Of a stretch of 23,608 bases of DNA, positions 14,187 to 21,601 are shown piece after piece. Within the stretch, counting starts at the first letter, position 1. Every line of letters begins with the position of its first letter. The notes under the pieces were generated by a model, which saw only the letters and a list, made by a program, of their open reading frames with translations, searched no databases and was not told the DNA's origin. A program made the position numbers and the translations under genes. Source of the stretch: an uncultured Eubacteriales bacterium (lineage in GTDB: Bacteria; Bacillota; Clostridia; Oscillospirales; QAMX01); NCBI GenBank assembly GCA_900551265.1, contig URVL01000019.1:1-23608 (forward strand). Direction: 5' to 3'.

Positions 14187-15044
14187 GATGATAAGATACT
14201 GCTTGAGCTCATCAAGCTTCTTGAGAGCATCATTTTGTCCCAAGAGATAGATTTCGTTCAATTTTTCTCGATTCTTTTCCATACGTCCGAGTTTTAAGGG
14301 AACTGTCGGAGCAATCACAAAAGCACGGCCTGCCGCTTCCGCCTCGCGTATATAGTCAAGCTGTGCATTGTATGCCAGGTGCCGCATTTCCAAGAGTTCA
14401 ATGAGCGCGGGATATGCCCGGTATTTTATTTTTAAAAACGGGGTTACGGCGCTTGTCTCTTTTCGATAGCTTCTATCCCGGGTAAGGACGAGAACGTTCT
14501 TCGTATGTCCGTCAGACTCACTGCGTCGTAACGGTATGGCATCTGAAATCCCGCCGTCCAGATAGGGAACTCCGTTCAGCATGACAAATCGGGAAACACC
14601 AGGCAGGGAACTGGAAGCGCGCACGTAGTCGACATCGCGGAAGAGATCGCGAACGATGGGATATTCCGCGCGACCGGTCAGGCAGTTTGTCACGACGGCG
14701 TGAAATTCCGAAGGCGTATGAAGGAAGGCTTCATTATCAATCGGATAAAGCTTTTCAGGAAGCTCGTGGTACAGAAAGTTTGCACCAAATAAATCACCTG
14801 TTGTTAAAAGGCTGTAGATGCTGCAATAGTGTTTGTCGTGTAAATAATCGATATTGGTGCTATATGCGCGGCCATGCTGATAGGCCAGGTAACTGCAAGC
14901 GTGGCAAGCTCCTGCTGAAACTGCATAGACATCGCGCAAATCGATACCGTTTTCAAGAAAACAATCCAGCACACCCGCTGTGTATATACCGCGAAGACCG
15001 CCGCCTTCCAAAATAAGCGCTGTTTGGTTGGACATAGATATCAC
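14166..15044 (-). CDS. Patatin-like phospholipase/esterase
   Basis: The 292-residue protein has the patatin landmarks: oxyanion motif GGGLRG (14-19), nucleophile Ser43 in AVSAGA, and the catalytic Asp163 in YLDGGISDAIP. The first position of the nucleophile elbow is Ala instead of the usual Gly (AxSxG). Patatin-fold lipases cut acyl groups from phospholipids or other esters by a Ser-Asp dyad. The order of motifs and the size resemble the YjjU group of bacterial patatins. I prefer the GTG at 15044, with GGAGAGA directly before it; the ATG at 15035 has no well-placed site and the ATG at 15062 none at all. Only the start is in doubt. No signal peptide is seen, so it is cytosolic or membrane-associated from the inside. 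Confidence 0.88.
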   Translation of the reverse strand: MISMSNQTALILEGGGLRGIYTAGVLDCFLENGIDLRDVYAVSAGACHACSYLAYQHGRAYSTNIDYLHDKHYCSIYSLLTTGDLFGANFLYHELPEKLYPIDNEAFLHTPSEFHAVVTNCLTGRAEYPIVRDLFRDVDYVRASSSLPGVSRFVMLNGVPYLDGGISDAIPLRRSESDGHTKNVLVLTRDRSYRKETSAVTPFLKIKYRAYPALIELLEMRHLAYNAQLDYIREAEAAGRAFVIAPTVPLKLGRMEKNREKLNEIYLLGQNDALKKLDELKQYLIIKKDARS

Positions 15045-15079
15045 ACTCTCTCCATCGTGCAATTTAATGTAATACTCAA

Positions 15080-15088
15080 ATTATAACA
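15080..15088 (-). promoter_or_regulatory. Extended -10 promoter of the patatin-like gene
   Basis: On the minus strand TGTTATAAT gives a perfect -10 with an extended TG. The -35 region (about 15103-15108, TATGAA) is poor, consistent with an extended -10 promoter. Start near 15073. Confidence 0.6.
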
Positions 15089-15117
15089 CAAATTATCCAA
15101 GCTTCATACAGTAGCCG

Positions 15118-15157
15118 AAAGGGGATGGTTACCGGTGAACCCGGTACCATCCCCTTT
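15118..15157 (-). terminator. Terminator of the decarboxylase beta/gamma genes
   Basis: A 12-bp stem (AAAGGGGATGGT 15118-15129 with ACCATCCCCTTT 15146-15157) continues, after one bulged T, with ACCGG/CCGGT. The T run on the minus strand is short (three), but the stem is strong and starts 5 bases after the stop at 15162. Confidence 0.75.
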
Positions 15158-15161
15158 GCCG

Positions 15162-15278
15162 TCACTTTGTAATTTTTGCGAGCAACTTTACAATCAGCGA
15201 AATGACAACCATCACAACGAAGATACCGAGCATGCCCTGCCACATTACATTAAGAGCTGCAATCAAATTATAAGACAC
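15162..15278 (-). CDS. Small membrane subunit of a Na+-translocating decarboxylase (gamma/delta-like, 38 aa)
   Basis: A short frame overlooked by length cut-offs starts with GTG at 15278 and ends with TGA at 15162. The product (38 residues) is a single transmembrane helix, MWQGMLGIFVVMVVISLIVKLL, followed by a short basic tail. AAGGAGGAG at 15285-15293 lies about 8 bases upstream and includes the stop codon of the beta-subunit gene. Oxaloacetate and methylmalonyl-CoA decarboxylases have a small subunit (OadG/MmdD) with exactly such an N-terminal GM-x3-F-x-V(L)-x-LI helix that holds the complex together; the usual proteins have 60-130 residues with a soluble Pro-rich tail that is missing here. 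Position and sequence together make the call good; the function as minimal anchor is inference. Confidence 0.78.
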   Translation of the reverse strand: MSYNLIAALNVMWQGMLGIFVVMVVISLIVKLLAKITK

Positions 15279-15291
15279 TTCAAACTCCTCC

Positions 15292-16431
15292 TTACCGAAT
15301 CAGCTGCGGAATTAAGTAAAGAATCATACCGCCCGCAAGTACTGAAGCAATCTGACCAGAAACATTTGCGCCAATTGCATGCATCAACAAATGGTTCGTC
15401 GGGTCTTCCTTCAATCCGAGTTTCTGTACAACACGCGCCGACATCGGGAAAGCGGAAATACCTGCCGCACCGATCATCGGATTGACTTTATTCTTCATAA
15501 ACAAATTCAAAAGCTTTGCAAACAGGACGCCACCGATGGAGTCAAAGACAAACGCCACAAGGCCCAGGGCCATGATCAGGATCGTTTGCCAGGAGACAAA
15601 CATATCGGCACGCATGGAGAAGGAAATCGTAATGCCCAGGAGTAAGGTGACAAGATTTGACAGAACATTCTGAGCGGTATCGGAAAGACGTCCCAGCACT
15701 CCGCATTCACGCAAAAGGTTACCGAACATCAGGAAGCCAACTAATGCAACACTCATGGGCGCGACGATACCGGCAATAAAAGTAACGATTATGGGGAAGA
15801 GAATACGCGTCAGCTTGGATACGTTGCCAGGCTGATACGGCATCCGGATCATACGTTCTTTTTTCGTCGTAACCAGCTTGATTGCCAGAGGCTGTACAAG
15901 AGGAACCAGAGACATGTAAGAGTATGCCGCAACGGCAATCGGACCGATATACTGAGATTTCAACACCTGTGAGACAAGAATGGAAGTAGGCCCGTCCGCA
16001 GCGCCAATCATACCGATAGAAGCGGCGTCTCTCAGATCAAAGCCCATAAGTACTGCGGCAACAATGACGACAAAAATGCCAAACTGTGCCGCCGCGCCAA
16101 AGAGGAACATCTTCGGGTTGGAGAGCAGCGGCCCAAAGTCTATCATGGCGCCAATACCTATGAAAAGAAGAAGCGGGAGCGCTTCAGAAGCCTCGATGCC
16201 CACTTCAAACAGCCATTGGACAATACCGCTTGTCTCGCCGACATTTTCAACAACCTGATTTAAAACACCAGAATCCGGAAGGTTGACAAGGATCGCGCCG
16301 AACCCCATGGGAAGAAGAAGCGCCGGTTCAAAATCCTTTGCAATGGCGAGCCAGATCAGAAGACCACCAACCACGTACATGACGACCATTTGCCAGGTGA
16401 TTGACAAAAGACCGGAATACAAGAATTCCAT
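15292..16431 (-). CDS. Na+-translocating carboxylic acid decarboxylase, beta subunit
   Basis: The 379-residue, strongly hydrophobic protein is the membrane subunit (OadB/MmdB/GcdB type) that decarboxylates carboxybiotin and pumps Na+ out. Diagnostic blocks are MIGAADGPTSILVS (141-154, with Asp146 corresponding to the essential Asp of region IIIa in OadB), NPMIGAAGISAFPMSARVVQ (317-336) and HLLMHAIGANVSGQIAS (347-363). Length matches family members without long extensions. The carboxyltransferase (alpha) and biotin carrier genes are not next to it, so the acid decarboxylated cannot be told. A GGGGGA site about 8 bases before the ATG at 16431 is weak. It is followed 13 bp later by the small subunit gene, and both end at one terminator. 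Confidence 0.93.
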   Translation of the reverse strand: MEFLYSGLLSITWQMVVMYVVGGLLIWLAIAKDFEPALLLPMGFGAILVNLPDSGVLNQVVENVGETSGIVQWLFEVGIEASEALPLLLFIGIGAMIDFGPLLSNPKMFLFGAAAQFGIFVVIVAAVLMGFDLRDAASIGMIGAADGPTSILVSQVLKSQYIGPIAVAAYSYMSLVPLVQPLAIKLVTTKKERMIRMPYQPGNVSKLTRILFPIIVTFIAGIVAPMSVALVGFLMFGNLLRECGVLGRLSDTAQNVLSNLVTLLLGITISFSMRADMFVSWQTILIMALGLVAFVFDSIGGVLFAKLLNLFMKNKVNPMIGAAGISAFPMSARVVQKLGLKEDPTNHLLMHAIGANVSGQIASVLAGGMILYLIPQLIR

Positions 16432-16467
16432 TGTTTATTCCCCCAAATGTATGAAATAATTTATTCC

Positions 16468-16496
16468 AGTATATCATGTAAATCTGGTGAATTCAA
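16468..16496 (-). promoter_or_regulatory. Promoter of the decarboxylase beta/gamma operon
   Basis: On the minus strand TTGAAT (16496-16491) and TATACT (16473-16468) with a 17-bp spacer. Just upstream, AAATATTA (16500-16507) and TAATATTT (16510-16517) form an 8-bp A/T inverted repeat that could be an operator or a weak end structure for the preceding gldG-like gene. Confidence 0.75.
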
Positions 16497-16536
16497 GTTA
16501 AATATTACTTAATATTTTATATTGCTTTACAAGAAT

Positions 16537-17997
16537 TTAACGCTTTCGACGGCGATACCAGACAATGCCGCCCGTGAGTAAGACAAGCAGCGGCAGCACA
16601 CCAATAAATAATATGGATAAGAAAGAAACATACCGCGCGGAAAGGACGAGATAGTCCACGCTCATACTTTTCGCACCAACGGCGACGGTCTGTTTTCCTT
16701 CGCACATCCAGTTAAGGGAGCTGATGAACAGCGCACTGTTCCCACCTGAGACCACCGAGTCAATTTGAGAATCTGCCAGGTAAGATGTCGTATAGAAAAC
16801 GATTTGCGTTTGGGAACCGTCTTCATGCTCCTCGGTGATGGCGGCGCCTAGTGTAAATGGACCAGCCACGTCGCCCTCTTCGTAGGTAAAACTATCCAGT
16901 GTATAGTCTGTGACGAGCTTAACAAACGCATCGTCTGAGGTAGTAAGGAGCGGCTGGACGGTCAAAGTGTCGCGCAGTTCGTCTGAGATAACGATTCCCT
17001 GTGCAATGGGCGCCAGAACATAATAACCGCCGTCTATGACCGACTGTGTGATCTCATGCTCTTCGGCATCCGGAAGGAGATAATGCGCATATCCCTGGAT
17101 ATGGTGGCCTGAGTCTCCTTCAATTACAATTCCGTCCTGAATCTGGACACCGTAATAGGAAAGCAGAGCGGTCATGTTTGGCATATCTTCCTCGATATAG
17201 TCGGTATACAAAAGCATCCGTCCCCCAGCTTCGAGATAGTCCAGAATTTTACTCAGGTCGTCTTCGCTGATGTCCGAAGACGGACTGACGATTACAAGAC
17301 ATGCACAATCGTCGGGAACGCTCTCTACCGAGAGAAGAGAAAGTGGCTCCAGGGCAATATTCTGCCGGGATACATAGCCGGACATGGTATCGTCAAGAGT
17401 CAGTTCCCCATGACCGGTCAGGTAGTAGGCAGTGGGCAACGTATCACTGGTAACAAAATCAATGGCTGAGGTGAGGAGACCTTCTCCGTCGAAATATGTG
17501 TCATAGAGGTATGTCGTGTAGTTTAGCTCATAAGTATAAATGGATTCGTAGGATACGATGGTATTCCGACGTGCACTTTCCACGATCAGGCTGTTTTCGG
17601 AAAGATCGCCGGACGTATATTGCGCGGTGAAATCGGGATGCAGCGTCGGATCCACATATTGTACGGTGATATAAGGACTGAGATCCTGATATCTGCCGAG
17701 CATTTCCTCAATTGTTGCATCCTCATATCCGGACGTGACAACGCAGGTAATGGTGACGTCCTCGGAGAGCGAGGCAAGCAGATTTTCCGTCTCTTTTGAG
17801 ATTGTGTAGAGTGCAGTCGGCGTAGTGTCAATTTTAGTGAGATCTTCAGGAAGCGCAGAGACGGCAAGATTGATGCCAACGCAGAGAGCAACCGCCCCAA
17901 AAATAAGCAATGTGATAAAAATCCCCGAGCGGAACGCCCGCGTATGGAAACGTTCTTTTATTTTTTGCCAGAGTCCGGTTTTCGGATTTCGAGACAT
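16537..17997 (-). CDS. GldG-like auxiliary component of an ABC export system
   Basis: The 486-residue protein has one N-terminal transmembrane helix (about residues 23-45), a large domain outside the membrane of about 390 residues, and a C-terminal transmembrane helix followed by WYRRRKR. This build, with an early DTTPTALYTIS...LLASLSEDVTI segment and the middle ILDYLEAGGRMLLYTDY (a ThuA/GATase-like beta-alpha unit), is that of the GldG/ABC_transp_aux family. In Bacteroidetes GldG works with GldA and GldF; in Firmicutes the role is unknown. I chose the ATG at 17997, 8 bases from AAGGAGG, over an in-frame GTG at 18006. The start overlaps the stop of the permease gene by one base (TGATG), so translation is coupled. 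Confidence 0.85.
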   Translation of the reverse strand: MSRNPKTGLWQKIKERFHTRAFRSGIFITLLIFGAVALCVGINLAVSALPEDLTKIDTTPTALYTISKETENLLASLSEDVTITCVVTSGYEDATIEEMLGRYQDLSPYITVQYVDPTLHPDFTAQYTSGDLSENSLIVESARRNTIVSYESIYTYELNYTTYLYDTYFDGEGLLTSAIDFVTSDTLPTAYYLTGHGELTLDDTMSGYVSRQNIALEPLSLLSVESVPDDCACLVIVSPSSDISEDDLSKILDYLEAGGRMLLYTDYIEEDMPNMTALLSYYGVQIQDGIVIEGDSGHHIQGYAHYLLPDAEEHEITQSVIDGGYYVLAPIAQGIVISDELRDTLTVQPLLTTSDDAFVKLVTDYTLDSFTYEEGDVAGPFTLGAAITEEHEDGSQTQIVFYTTSYLADSQIDSVVSGGNSALFISSLNWMCEGKQTVAVGAKSMSVDYLVLSARYVSFLSILFIGVLPLLVLLTGGIVWYRRRKR

Positions 17998-18860
17998 CAG
18001 CTCCACCTCCTTTTCTCAAGCGACAGCGTGCTGAAAAACAGGAAAAGCACGATGACCGTCAGATAATACACAAGTCCGTTCCAGTCGAAAAGCCCCGCCA
18101 TAAAATTTTCATATCGAGAGTAAACAGAAAGCGCGGAGAGAAATTTGGAGAACAGGCCCTCAAAAAGAGAAGCCTTGCAGATATAAACAATGGAGAGTAT
18201 CAGTTCAGCCACAATTGCACAACAGGCGGCAAAGAATGTGCTCTTAGTCAAAACACGAATCAACACCGCGCAGAGAAGGATGACAATGACGAAACAGAAA
18301 AGCGAACCGTACGCCGATGAGGGAACATAAACCGTCAAGCTTGCCATCAAATAGGACAGCAGTACCGCGCCAAAACTCAACACTGCCGCAATCAGTTGAT
18401 TTTCCGTCAACGAGGACATGAACATACCGATGGCGAGCAAAGCCGCGCCCATCAGGAAAAAGGCTAAAATCGAACTATATGACGTGGCAATGTCGACCGC
18501 GCCGTACAGCGAAAAAATTGCGGGGAAGCAGCAGTAAACGGCGCAGGGGATAGCCAGCACAGTCAGAAGCGCCAGATATTTGCCAAGTACGATAGAAGAG
18601 AGCTTTAAGGGGAGAGAGTAGAGAAGTTCCGAGGTGTGACGCCGGCGATCTTCAGCAAAAATGCGCATGGTGATAATGGGGACGATAATGAGATAGATGT
18701 AATCAAGGTTATAAAGCGTAAATTCAAATGTGGGGTAAGCGTTTGAAAGATTGATGATGGAAACGTAGATTCCAACAAAGAGCAGCATGACCGCAATAAA
18801 CAGATACCCCATGAATCCTGTAAAATAGGAGCGAAGCTCACGTTTATAAATCGACAGCAT
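17997..18860 (-). CDS. ABC-2 type permease (GldF-like)
   Basis: The 287-residue protein has about six membrane segments and an N-terminal MLSIYKRELRSYFTGFMGYLFIA start, typical for ABC-2 exporter permeases of the GldF/NosY kind, with MRIFAEDRRRHTSELLYSLPL as the conserved cytosolic coupling segment (about residues 65-85). The ATG at 18860 is favoured by AAAGGAGG 6 bases upstream; a longer frame to 18878 exists. It overlaps the ATPase gene by 17 bp and the GldG-like gene by one base, so the three form one translational unit. The transported molecule is unknown. Confidence 0.9.
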   Translation of the reverse strand: MLSIYKRELRSYFTGFMGYLFIAVMLLFVGIYVSIINLSNAYPTFEFTLYNLDYIYLIIVPIITMRIFAEDRRRHTSELLYSLPLKLSSIVLGKYLALLTVLAIPCAVYCCFPAIFSLYGAVDIATSYSSILAFFLMGAALLAIGMFMSSLTENQLIAAVLSFGAVLLSYLMASLTVYVPSSAYGSLFCFVIVILLCAVLIRVLTKSTFFAACCAIVAELILSIVYICKASLFEGLFSKFLSALSVYSRYENFMAGLFDWNGLVYYLTVIVLFLFFSTLSLEKRRWS

Positions 18861-19812
18861 TGCCGGCCTCCTTTCCATTGTTCCCGGATGACTCGCCGCG
18901 TGTCAACTCCAAAAATACATCCTCAAGCGTCGCCATGTCAAGCATCATACCGAGCAGAGGCACGCCGGCTGATGCCAGCGCCGCAGAAACCTGTTCGCGC
19001 ACATCGGCTCGAGACTCCAGACGAAGCTGTGTTTCCCCTCCGTCGCCGGAGATAATGCTTGCCGAAACATTCGAAAGCTTTTTTAAAGCGTCGAGTGCGT
19101 GAGACGGTTCTCCGCGGACCGTTATCGTAATGCGATGAATACCCGGAGCGCAGGCCGAAAGGTTTTCCGGCGTATCCTCCGCCATCAAGCGCCCCTGAGA
19201 AATAATAAGAACACGATCGCAGAGGGCAGATACCTCGGATAGAATATGACTGGAGAAAATGACTGTGTGGGCTTGTCCGAGTTCCCGAATAAGCGAGCGT
19301 ACTTCAGAAACCTGAATGGGATCCAGACCGACAGTCGGCTCGTCCAGGATAACGGTGGACGGTTCTCCCAAAATGGCCTGCGCAATCCCTACACGCTGCC
19401 GGTAGCCTTTTGACAAATGACGGATTAAGCGACGGCGTACGTCAGCGATATCTGTTTTTTCCATGGCAGCGTCAACGGAAGAACGAAGCACACTGCCACG
19501 TAACCCCTTTGCATCTCCAACAAAAGTAAGAAATTCTGCCGGCGTCATATCGTCGTAGAGCGGCGGCTGTTCCGGCAAATAACCGATACGCCTCTTTGCC
19601 TCACGCGGCGCACGGAGGATATCGTAACCATCGATGACCACTTCACCGGCGTCGGCAGCCAGACATCCGGTTATAATATTCAGTGTCGTCGTTTTTCCGG
19701 CGCCGTTGGGGCCGAGAAAGCCATAAATATGATTGTCTGCAATCGTCATGGAGAGATTGTCTACGGCCACCGTATCTCCATAACTTTTGCGCAGATTCTG
19801 CACGTTAATCAA
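18844..19812 (-). CDS. ABC transporter ATPase (GldA-like)
   Basis: The 322-residue ATPase drives the permease and auxiliary protein encoded right after it. Walker A GPNGAGKT (34-41), Q-loop Gln82, signature LSKGYRQ (133-139), Walker B VILDEP (154-159) and switch His189 (SSHI) are intact. The C-terminal 100 residues form the extra regulatory domain common in ABC-2 ATPases. Translation starts at TTG (19810-19812), preceded by GGGAGG 8 bases away; no ATG or GTG fits better. It leads the three-gene unit. Confidence 0.93.
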   Translation of the reverse strand: MINVQNLRKSYGDTVAVDNLSMTIADNHIYGFLGPNGAGKTTTLNIITGCLAADAGEVVIDGYDILRAPREAKRRIGYLPEQPPLYDDMTPAEFLTFVGDAKGLRGSVLRSSVDAAMEKTDIADVRRRLIRHLSKGYRQRVGIAQAILGEPSTVILDEPTVGLDPIQVSEVRSLIRELGQAHTVIFSSHILSEVSALCDRVLIISQGRLMAEDTPENLSACAPGIHRITITVRGEPSHALDALKKLSNVSASIISGDGGETQLRLESRADVREQVSAALASAGVPLLGMMLDMATLEDVFLELTRGESSGNNGKEAGNAVDL

Positions 19813-19849
19813 AAATATTTCCTCCCTGTTTCATCGGTTCACAAATCTC

Positions 19850-19855
19850 ATTATA
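19850..19855 (-). promoter_or_regulatory. Likely -10 box of the ABC transporter operon
   Basis: TATAAT on the minus strand, 38 bases before the TTG start. No good -35 box is found at 16-18 bp (nearest TCATTT), so this promoter is tentative. Confidence 0.45.
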
Positions 19856-19923
19856 GCGCAGCTTGTTACGCGAAATGAAGCGGATTTGTGATGTTTTCGT
19901 CAAGGATTTATGAACTGAAACTG

Positions 19924-19966
19924 AAAAAAGGCTGAAACTGTGCCGCTTTGCGCAGTTTCAGCCTTT
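19924..19966 (-). terminator. Terminator of the cysteine-synthase-like gene
   Basis: On the minus strand AAAGGCTGAAACTG pairs perfectly with CAGTTTCAGCCTTT, extended inside by two further pairs, and ends in six T. It lies directly after the stop at 19973. Confidence 0.92.
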
Positions 19967-19972
19967 ATCAGC

Positions 19973-20899
19973 TCAGTCAAAGAGCGGTGTCGAAAAATAC
20001 CGTTCGGCCGTATCCGGAAGGACGGTGACGACGGTTTTTCCGGGGCCAAGTTCACGGGCCAGCGCGATGGCCGCCGCAACGTTGGTACCCGAAGAGATCC
20101 CACACATGAGCCCCTCCAGCCGTGCCAGATCTTTGGCCGTTTGAATTGCGACATCGTCCGCTACGATATAGATATCGTCGTAAATACGTGTATTGAGGTT
20201 ATCCGGAATGAGACCGTCTCCAATTCCCATTTGCAGATGGGTTCCGATGTTGCCGCCGGCCAGAATGGCGGCATTTTCCGGTTCGACGGCCCATATTTTG
20301 ATATTCGGAAACTGCGCTTTTAAAACCTCGCCAATACCGGTAATGGTACCGCCTGTACCGACACCGGAACAAAAACCGTCAATCGGCCCTGCAACCTGCG
20401 CCAGTATTTCAAGTGCTGTGTGATGCCGGTGGGCAAGTGGATTAGCGGGATTTGAAAACTGCTGTGGAACGAAGACATTTGGATCATTTCTTTGCATATC
20501 CAGCGCTGTATCCAGACAGCGCTGGATGCAGTCGCCGATATTACCGTCGTCGTGTATGAGCACGACTTCCGCACCGTAATGTTCCACGAGCTTACGCCGC
20601 TCTACACTGACGCTGTCCGGCATGACGATGACGGTACGATAGCCCCGTACGGCGCCGACAAGTGCCAGCCCGATCCCCTGATTTCCGCTCGTTGGTTCCA
20701 CAATAACGGAGCCGGGGCCTAAGAGACCCCGCTGCTCCGCTTCTTGGACCATATTCCAGGCAGTACGTGTTTTAATAGAACCTCCGACGTTTAAGCCTTC
20801 ATATTTGACAAGCACACGTGCGCAATCTGCCGGTACCATACGCTGTAAGGCAATGACAGGCGTATGCCCGACGAACTCCAGAATATTTTGATATACCAT
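19973..20899 (-). CDS. PLP-dependent cysteine synthase family protein
   Basis: The 308-residue protein is a fold-type II PLP enzyme of the O-acetylserine sulfhydrylase (CysK) family, which replaces the acetyl group of O-acetylserine by sulfide. PLP would sit on Lys43 (GGSIKTR); the phosphate loop GTGGT (181-185), GISSGTN (267-273) and the C-terminal PDTAERYFST are present. Two motif changes stand out: KTR for the usual KDR after the PLP Lys, and SGNQG (71-75) for the usual SGNTG, whose Thr contacts the substrate carboxylate. This could mean another nucleophile or acceptor, for example a cystathionine-synthase-like or other beta-replacement reaction. The gene is monocistronic, with its own promoter and terminator, and no serine acetyltransferase is near. 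Confidence 0.88.
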   Translation of the reverse strand: MVYQNILEFVGHTPVIALQRMVPADCARVLVKYEGLNVGGSIKTRTAWNMVQEAEQRGLLGPGSVIVEPTSGNQGIGLALVGAVRGYRTVIVMPDSVSVERRKLVEHYGAEVVLIHDDGNIGDCIQRCLDTALDMQRNDPNVFVPQQFSNPANPLAHRHHTALEILAQVAGPIDGFCSGVGTGGTITGIGEVLKAQFPNIKIWAVEPENAAILAGGNIGTHLQMGIGDGLIPDNLNTRIYDDIYIVADDVAIQTAKDLARLEGLMCGISSGTNVAAAIALARELGPGKTVVTVLPDTAERYFSTPLFD

Positions 20900-20947
20900 A
20901 AGATCCCTCTTTCAAAAAGCAAGCCGCCATATAGTTCATCTCTCTTT

Positions 20948-20976
20948 ATTATAGAATGCGCGGCCTGTTTTGTGAA
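20948..20976 (-). promoter_or_regulatory. Promoter of the cysteine-synthase-like gene
   Basis: On the minus strand TTCACA (20976-20971) and TATAAT (20953-20948) with a 17-bp spacer; start near 20941, leader about 42 bases. No T-box or SAM element is seen in this short leader. Confidence 0.82.
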
Positions 20977-21035
20977 GAGGAATTGCCGGTGGATATGCTG
21001 GAGAGATGATAAAAAATCATAGTTAAGGAGAGATA

Positions 21036-21374
21036 CTAGACGATTATGCCCCGGGCTCGCATCAGGTAATTACAGGCGATTTCAAGAAATCTTTTTACAG
21101 AGGGCCTTGCGGGGAGTGGATAATTGCTGATCGAGCGAATTAAATCCGGGTTTTTGCGCCAGGAGGCTTCAATTAATGTATCAATGTTATCTCTAATTGC
21201 GGTGGGAGAGGTGTTCAGTTCTTCGCTGATTTCTTGAAAAAGCCGGTTGATATGAGATAGTCTGTCCAAGTCGTCAAGGATTTTATCAAGTGCTGCCGCC
21301 AACTGTTTGTATCCGTAGTAGTTTGATGAAATTCCAAGTTGGAACAAAAGTCTTTCTACTTCGATTTTTGCCAT
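21036..21374 (-). CDS. Free-standing Spo0A C-terminal DNA-binding domain protein
   Basis: The 112-residue product matches the DNA-binding (sigma-A-contacting) domain of Spo0A nearly end to end: FQLGISSNYYGYKQLAAALDKILDD (compare [23 protein letters not shown] in Bacillus Spo0A), a middle with SEELNTSPTAIRDNIDTLIEASW corresponding to the recognition helix-turn-helix, and RPSVKRFLEIACNYL. The receiver (phosphorylation) domain is absent, and the gene starts cleanly at ATG 21374 with AAGGAGT 8 bases upstream, so it is not a fragment. It would bind 0A-box-like DNA without phosphorelay control, as competitor or constitutive activator. Two near-0A boxes lie upstream of it. Confidence 0.87.
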   Translation of the reverse strand: MAKIEVERLLFQLGISSNYYGYKQLAAALDKILDDLDRLSHINRLFQEISEELNTSPTAIRDNIDTLIEASWRKNPDLIRSISNYPLPARPSVKRFLEIACNYLMRARGIIV

Positions 21375-21418
21375 ATGAACGACTCCTTATTGTTAATCTA
21401 AGGAAATCATATAGCGAA

Positions 21419-21455
21419 ATCGACAGATCTTTTAAAAAAATAGATAATTTCGACG
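21419..21455 (-). promoter_or_regulatory. Two 0A-box-like sites upstream of the Spo0A-domain gene
   Basis: On the minus strand TGTCGAT (21425-21419) and CGTCGAA (21455-21449) each match six of seven positions of the Spo0A box TGTCGAA. They are 45-81 bases upstream of the start codon. No clear -35/-10 pair could be fixed in this A/T-rich stretch. Confidence 0.4.
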
Positions 21456-21478
21456 AAAAATACGAAAATACAACAAAA

Positions 21479-21506
21479 TACTCCATAGTACTAATGATAT
21501 GGAGTA
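21479..21506. repeat. 9-bp inverted repeat in the intergenic region
   Basis: TACTCCATA (21479-21487) and TATGGAGTA (21498-21506) are perfect inverted copies 10 bases apart. It could be an operator for the Spo0A-domain gene; there is no T run, so it is not a terminator. Confidence 0.4.
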
Positions 21507-21529
21507 GGGTCATCTGCACTTTTAGCATG

Positions 21530-21561
21530 AAAAAAGGACTACCGGGAGGTAGTCCTTTTTT
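21530..21561. terminator. Bidirectional-type terminator after the solute-binding lipoprotein gene
   Basis: AAAAAAGGACTACC (21530-21543) and GGTAGTCCTTTTTT (21548-21561) pair perfectly around GGGA. On the minus strand it ends the lipoprotein transcript 41 bases after its stop. Confidence 0.93.
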
Positions 21562-21601
21562 CAATTTTGCAGGGAGGGCTTTCTCGTGAATTTGATAACA
21601 A

